From NCBI GenBank assembly GCA_017935625.1, contig JAGBHC010000039.1:1-51805 (forward strand): DNA of 51,805 nt, in the 5' to 3' direction. The position numbers and the translations under genes are program-made. Shown piece after piece: positions 47,739-51,805 of the stretch; positions within the stretch are counted from its first letter, which is position 1; each line of letters starts with the position of its first letter. The notes beneath the pieces were generated by a model. The model was not told the origin of the DNA. It saw nothing but the letters and a program-made list of their open reading frames with translations, and ran no database searches. This DNA comes from Rikenellaceae bacterium. Its GTDB lineage: Bacteria; Bacteroidota; Bacteroidia; Bacteroidales; Rikenellaceae.

Positions 47739-47778
47739 CGACATTTTCCGGCTCCCCGCGGGGAGCCGGAAAATGTCG
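47739..47778. terminator. Perfect 40-bp palindrome after rhaT
   Basis: Bases 47739-47778 are exactly self-complementary, core CCCCGCGGGG. As RNA it would form an 18-19-bp stem with a CGCG loop, 7 bases after the rhaT stop. No U tract follows, so it may be a processing or partial termination site dividing sugar-catabolic from glycosidase genes. Confidence 0.75.
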
Positions 47779-47784
47779 TGCCGT

Positions 47785-48819
47785 TTAGTTTTGCATCAAC
47801 GTGGGGAATACCAGCGAGAAGATGAGAATGGCCAGGCCGAGCAGAAGCACGAAGACGGTCTTGCTGCTTACGCCTTTCCACTCCTTGAGCAGGATGCCCC
47901 ACACGTTGGAGAATATCACGTTCAGCGACATGAGGATGCACCACGAGAAGGCCAGCATCACCGAACCCTCGGCGAAGAAGCTCTTGCCCATGGCCAGTCC
48001 GAAGAACTGACAGTACCACAGTACGCCGGCCAGCGCACAGAAGAGGATGTTGTTCACAGCCTCGCCGCCGCTGACGTTCTTGTAGTCGCTGAAAGTGCCG
48101 TTTTTCTTGTTCTGGAACAGACAGTAGACGGCATTGGTCAGAAAACCGCCCAGGGTCACCAGCAGCGTGGCGGGCAGGCTGGCGAACATGTCGTTCGCAC
48201 CCAGCGCCTTGGCGTTGGCGGTGACGGCCTGGCCCGCATCGAGGCCCAGTGCGAAGCAGGCGCTCATCACGCCGGCCAGCAGGGCCACCAGCAGACCTTT
48301 GGTCAGGGCGAAGTCCTTCACGGCGGCCTTGCGCTCCTCTTCGGTCATGTTCTGCGCGCGCAGACTGCCCGCGTAGCCCAGCACGGCGATGCCCGCCAGG
48401 GTGATGCACACGCCGATGAGCAGGATGAGTCCCTCGCCGTGGAACAGGTCGTCGCCGGCCAGAATCGCGGGCAGCAGGGTGCCCAGGCCCGAGCAGGTGC
48501 CCAGTGCGATGGACTGGCCCAGGGCCACGCCCAGGTAGCGCATGCTCAGTCCGAAGGTGAGACCTCCCACGCCCCAGAGCACGCCGTAGATGACGGTCTT
48601 CCACACGCCTTCGGCGGCGAAAATCTGGCAGAGGCTGCCGCCTTCGTTCACGGCCAGCATCGCACCCAGGAAGGGGAACACCAGCCACGCGAAGATGCCC
48701 TGTACGAGCCAATAGCTCTCCCACGACCACTTCTTTATCTTGTTGATGGGCACATAGCAACTGCTCTGGCAGAAGCTGCCGACGGCAATTATCAACAGGC
48801 CCAGGAATACGCTCTCCAT
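47785..48819 (-). CDS. rhaT: L-rhamnose-proton symporter RhaT
   Basis: A 344-residue inner-membrane transporter with ten predicted helices, beginning MESVFLGLLIIAVGSFCQSSCYVPINKIKKWSWESYW and including GVGGLTFGLSMRYLGVALGQ, both typical of RhaT. It imports L-rhamnose with a proton. It starts 5 bases after rhaA, which itself follows rhaB by 44 bases. The stop is 7 bases before the 40-bp palindrome. There is no obvious insertion or loss of a helix. Confidence 0.93.
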   Translation of the reverse strand: MESVFLGLLIIAVGSFCQSSCYVPINKIKKWSWESYWLVQGIFAWLVFPFLGAMLAVNEGGSLCQIFAAEGVWKTVIYGVLWGVGGLTFGLSMRYLGVALGQSIALGTCSGLGTLLPAILAGDDLFHGEGLILLIGVCITLAGIAVLGYAGSLRAQNMTEEERKAAVKDFALTKGLLVALLAGVMSACFALGLDAGQAVTANAKALGANDMFASLPATLLVTLGGFLTNAVYCLFQNKKNGTFSDYKNVSGGEAVNNILFCALAGVLWYCQFFGLAMGKSFFAEGSVMLAFSWCILMSLNVIFSNVWGILLKEWKGVSSKTVFVLLLGLAILIFSLVFPTLMQN

Positions 48820-48824
48820 GACCG

Positions 48825-50078
48825 TTAGCGCTTAGAGGTTACTTCGGCCTCGTACTTCTGCACTTCGGCGATGAACGATTCGCCTACGGGCACGTTGTTG
48901 CGCGAGCAGAACTCGTCGTAGACGGCGTTCCAGGGCAGTGCCTTCGCCTCTTCGAGCAGAGCCAGACGCTCGAACTTCTTGTCCTCGGCCTCGTACTGGC
49001 GGAGCTGGGCGATGGGCTCGAGCAGTGCGCGGACCATGCACTTCTGTGCGGCACGCGAACCGATGACGTAGGCGCCGATGCGGTTGAGGGTGCCGTCGAA
49101 GTAGTCCAGACCGTAGTGCACGCGCTCCAGAGCGCCGGCGCGGACGATTTCGCTGAACAGGTCGAGGGTGGGGTCGTCCATGATGGTCACGTGGTCGGAG
49201 TCCCAGCGGACGGGGCGCGACACGTGCAGCATCAGTTCCGGAACGAAGAGCAGCATCGCCGATACCTTGTCGGCTACGCTCTCGGTCGGGTGGAAGTGGC
49301 CGGTGTCGAGGGTAATCATCATGTCGTTCTTGGCTGCGTAGGCGGTGTAGAAGTCGTTGGAGCCCACGGTGTAGCTCTCCAGACCGATGCCGAATACCTT
49401 GCTCTCGACGCAGTCTTTCATGTTGGCGTACTTGGTGGCGAAAATCTGGTCCAGCGAATCCTTCAGCAGCTCGCGGTATTTGAGACGGTTCACGGTGAGG
49501 TCCTTGCTTCCGTCGTGCACCCAGGTGTTCATGATACAGGGGTCGCCCTGCGCCTTGCCGATGGCCTCGGAGATGGCGCGGCAGCGCTTCGAGTGCTCAA
49601 TCCAGAAGTCGCGGATGCCCTTGTCGGGGTTCGACAGCGAGAGGTCGCCGCTCTTGGGGTGCGAGAAGGAGGTGGAGTTGAAGTCGAGCAGGGTGTCGTT
49701 CGCCTTCGCCCAGTCAATCCAGCTCTGGAAGTGCTCTACCTCCACCTGGTCGCGGTCCACGAACTTGCCGCCGAAGTCGCCGTAAATCTCGTGCAGGTTC
49801 AGACGGTGCGAGCCGGGGATGAGGCTCTTGGCGTAGAGGATGTCGGCACGCAGTTCGTCGATGTTGCGGGCCTTGCCGGGGTAGTTGCCGTTCACCTGGA
49901 TGCCGCCGGTCAGCTCGCCGCCCTGGTTCTCGAAGCCGGCTACGTCGTCGGCCTGCCAGCAGTGCATCGACAGGTGGAAGTTCTGCATCTGCTCCAATAC
50001 CTTTTCGGTATCTACGCCCACTGCGGCGTAACGCTCTTTAGCTACTTCGTAAGCTTTTTTTACCAATTCTTCTTTCAT
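48825..50078 (-). CDS. rhaA: L-rhamnose isomerase
   Basis: A 417-residue TIM-barrel isomerase that turns L-rhamnose into L-rhamnulose. The family segments NFHLSMHCWQADDV, PGSHRLNLHEIYGDF, HPKSGDLSLSNPD, and the metal-binding DTGHFHPTES with HVSRPVRWDSDHV are all present; the second metal site includes that Asp-His pair. Length matches E. coli RhaA (about 419). The gene lies between rhaB (44-base gap) and rhaT (5-base gap). The product is phosphorylated by RhaB next. The call is secure. Confidence 0.96.
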   Translation of the reverse strand: MKEELVKKAYEVAKERYAAVGVDTEKVLEQMQNFHLSMHCWQADDVAGFENQGGELTGGIQVNGNYPGKARNIDELRADILYAKSLIPGSHRLNLHEIYGDFGGKFVDRDQVEVEHFQSWIDWAKANDTLLDFNSTSFSHPKSGDLSLSNPDKGIRDFWIEHSKRCRAISEAIGKAQGDPCIMNTWVHDGSKDLTVNRLKYRELLKDSLDQIFATKYANMKDCVESKVFGIGLESYTVGSNDFYTAYAAKNDMMITLDTGHFHPTESVADKVSAMLLFVPELMLHVSRPVRWDSDHVTIMDDPTLDLFSEIVRAGALERVHYGLDYFDGTLNRIGAYVIGSRAAQKCMVRALLEPIAQLRQYEAEDKKFERLALLEEAKALPWNAVYDEFCSRNNVPVGESFIAEVQKYEAEVTSKR

Positions 50079-50122
50079 GTTGTCAGTAATTTTTATCGGT
50101 TATTGAATTTCATGGTTTATTG

Positions 50123-51601
50123 TTACAGGTCGGAACGGAACACGCACAGGTATCTGTCGTAGCCGCTCTGCCAGTGTTTTACGTATTCGGGGGTGAAGAC
50201 CTTCAGGTTTTCCGACTCGCGAATCATCTTTCTCATGCCGTCGATGCCGCTCACGCAGCCTGCGCTCTTGGCCTGAATCATGATGTTGCCGATGGCGGTC
50301 GCCTCGGCCGGGCCGCTCACCACGGGAATGCCGATGGCGTTGGCCGTAAACGAGTTGAGCAGGTCGTTGCGCGAACCGCCGCCGATGACGTAGAGGCGTT
50401 CGATGGGGAACGGCGACATCTCCTTGAGGGCCTCCAGCACCTGGCGGTAGCGCAGGGCGAGGCTTTCGAAGATGCAGCGGACGATTTCGCCGTAGCTCTC
50501 GGGAACGTGCTGTCCGGTCTTCTCGCAGTAGTTCTTGATGGCCTCTATCATCGAGGGGGGATTGGCGAAGCAGGGCGAATCGGGGTTGATGAGGCAGGTG
50601 AACGCCGGGGCGATTTTGGCCAGCTCGATGAGCTCGGGATAGGACATGGCGGCCATCTCGCTGTTCTCCTTGCGGCACGACTCGAGCAGCCACATGCCGC
50701 AGATGTTCTTCAGGAAGCGGATGGTGCCCTCGATGCCGCCCTCGTTGGTGTAGTTCATGTTGTAGCTCTCCTCCGAGATGATGGGCTGGTCCACCTCGAT
50801 GCCCATCAGCGACCAGGTGCCGCTGCTCAGGTAGGCGAAATGCTTGCCCTCGGCGGGTACGGCGGCCACGGCGCTGGCGGTGTCGTGGCCGGCTACGGCT
50901 ACGACGGGCACCTCGCCCAGACCGGTGATGCGGCGCACCGAGGCGTTGAGCGTGCCGACGGTTTCACCCGGCATGACGAAGCGGCCGAAGTGCTCCTCGC
51001 TAAGCTCCAGAAGATTGAGTATTTCGGGGTCCCACTTTTTGGTTTCGGGGTTTATCATCTGCGAGGTGGAGGCGATGGTGTATTCGGTGACCTTTTCGCC
51101 CGTCAGCATGTAGGAGAGGGCGTCGGGGAAGAAGAGTATCTTGTCCGTCACGGGCAGCACCGACGAGTTGTTGCGCCGGATGGTGTCGAGCTGGAAGACG
51201 GAGTTGAAGTTCATAATCTGGATGCCGGTCAGCGAGTAGAGCTTGTCGCAGGGCATGCGCTTGAAGAACTCCTCGGGGGCGCCCACGGTGTGGGGGTCGC
51301 GGTAGGAGTAGGGCTGGCGCAGCAGCTCGCCGTCCTTGCCGATGAAAACGAAATCGACGCCCCAGGTGTCGATGCCGATGGAGGCGATGGGCACCTTCTT
51401 GTCGGCTACTTTCTTCAGGCCGTCGATTATACATTCGTAGAGGGCGTATATGTCCCAGTAGAAATGTCCGTTGCACTCGATAATCCGGTTGGGGAAGCGG
51501 TTGATTTCCTCCAGCTGGATTTTTTCGTTTGCGATGGTACCCAGGATGGTACGACCGCTGGTCGCTCCGAGGTCAATCGCTACAAAGTGTTTTTGTTCCA
51601 T
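50123..51601 (-). CDS. rhaB: L-rhamnulokinase
   Basis: A 492-residue FGGY-family sugar kinase that phosphorylates L-rhamnulose with ATP. The N-terminal phosphate loop is DLGATSGRTILG; further motifs are SIGIDTWGVDFVFI, VAGHDTASAVAAVP and VIGGGSRNDLLNSFTANAIG, the FGGY signature II region. Context with rhaA and rhaT makes rhamnulokinase near-certain over xylulokinase. It is the first gene of the minus-strand operon, 66 bases downstream of a consensus promoter. The aldolase (rhaD) that should follow is not in this window. Confidence 0.95.
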   Translation of the reverse strand: MEQKHFVAIDLGATSGRTILGTIANEKIQLEEINRFPNRIIECNGHFYWDIYALYECIIDGLKKVADKKVPIASIGIDTWGVDFVFIGKDGELLRQPYSYRDPHTVGAPEEFFKRMPCDKLYSLTGIQIMNFNSVFQLDTIRRNNSSVLPVTDKILFFPDALSYMLTGEKVTEYTIASTSQMINPETKKWDPEILNLLELSEEHFGRFVMPGETVGTLNASVRRITGLGEVPVVAVAGHDTASAVAAVPAEGKHFAYLSSGTWSLMGIEVDQPIISEESYNMNYTNEGGIEGTIRFLKNICGMWLLESCRKENSEMAAMSYPELIELAKIAPAFTCLINPDSPCFANPPSMIEAIKNYCEKTGQHVPESYGEIVRCIFESLALRYRQVLEALKEMSPFPIERLYVIGGGSRNDLLNSFTANAIGIPVVSGPAEATAIGNIMIQAKSAGCVSGIDGMRKMIRESENLKVFTPEYVKHWQSGYDRYLCVFRSDL

Positions 51602-51666
51602 AGTTATTCAGTAGTTTAACGATTCCGGTTGGGTGCGACACCGTCCGATTCGGCACAGTATCTTCG

Positions 51667-51697
51667 CAAAGATAACTATTTTTGTTCGTTCCTACAA
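51667..51697 (-). promoter_or_regulatory. Promoter of the rhamnose operon
   Basis: Minus strand TTG (plus 51695-51697), 20 bases, TATCTTTG (plus 51667-51674), an exact -7 match. Transcription would start near 51660, giving a leader of about 60 bases. No rhamnose operator is recognisable. Confidence 0.8.
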
Positions 51698-51736
51698 GAG
51701 ATATGCGGGGCTCTTTTGCCGAAAAAGTCGATAAAA

Positions 51737-51783
51737 TCTCTTTTCCCGGGCTCCCGTTTGCGGCTTTCCGGAGAAAAAAGAGA
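51737..51783. terminator. Stem-loop beyond the rhamnose promoter
   Basis: Arms TCTCTTTT and AAAAGAGA (51737-51744, 51776-51783) enclose a GC-rich loop. On the minus strand the T-rich stretch TTTTATCGACTTTTTC follows. It may end an upstream minus-strand gene outside the window, which would set rhaB as first in its operon. Confidence 0.5.
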
Positions 51784-51805
51784 AGTGTGCCGCCCCCGGC
51801 GGGGC

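Overview
This is a GC-rich chromosomal segment of a Bacteroidota bacterium. It is most likely an Alistipes/Rikenellaceae-type gut member of the order Bacteroidales; that placement is inferred from gene content, not from a marker gene. Several intergenic regions carry the Bacteroidota promoter form (a -7 box TAnnTTTG with TTG or TTTG about 20 bp upstream). Strong Shine-Dalgarno sequences are mostly absent, many secreted proteins have lipoprotein signals, and TonB-type outer-membrane barrels and L-rhamnose/pectin glycosidases are present. No phage, insertion sequence or CRISPR was seen.

Layout. 1-4.7 kb: iron-sulfur assembly operon sufB(partial)-C-D-S followed by thymidylate kinase. 4.8-6.0 kb: a DoxX/MauE-type membrane protein with a thioredoxin-like tail. 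6.35-11.7 kb: a tripartite RND efflux operon (adaptor, pump, TolC), closed by a bidirectional terminator facing a convergent OsmC protein. 12.6-18.0 kb: a large TPR protein, an outer-membrane barrel and a cupin lipoprotein. 18.6-19.7 kb (minus): an SRPBCC protein and pyrE, head-to-head with a plus-strand NUDIX - S9 peptidase - EEP hydrolase run (19.7-23.5 kb). 23.5-24.5 kb: an unusual intergenic block with several unrelated tandem arrays next to a tRNA-Leu(UAA).

24.5-32.7 kb is a minus-strand run: MazG, a retropepsin-like lipoprotein with a PDZ domain, a gamma-carbonic anhydrase, a LytS/LytTR-type two-component pair, and a TonB-type outer-membrane barrel. The barrel gene has its own promoter and a terminator-like hairpin in its leader. 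32.8-37.5 kb (plus) is a glycan operon: NamZ-type exo-muramidase, GH20 hexosaminidase and GH27 enzyme. 37.6-51.6 kb (minus) is an L-rhamnose locus: rhaB-rhaA-rhaT, then GH105, GH65-like, a DUF4450-type six-hairpin enzyme and a GH106 rhamnosidase. It starts at a consensus promoter at the right edge. Together these genes suggest release of rhamnose from rhamnogalacturonan-type glycans, uptake by RhaT, isomerisation to rhamnulose and phosphorylation. The rhamnulose-1-phosphate aldolase and any regulator are outside the window.

The best candidates for undescribed biology are the tandem-repeat block at 23.56-24.14 kb with the related pyrimidine-rich array at 18.05-18.31 kb, the hairpin plus short ORF in the TonB-gene leader (27.43-27.58 kb), the 40-bp perfect palindrome dividing the rhamnose operon, and the NamZ-GH20-GH27 operon.
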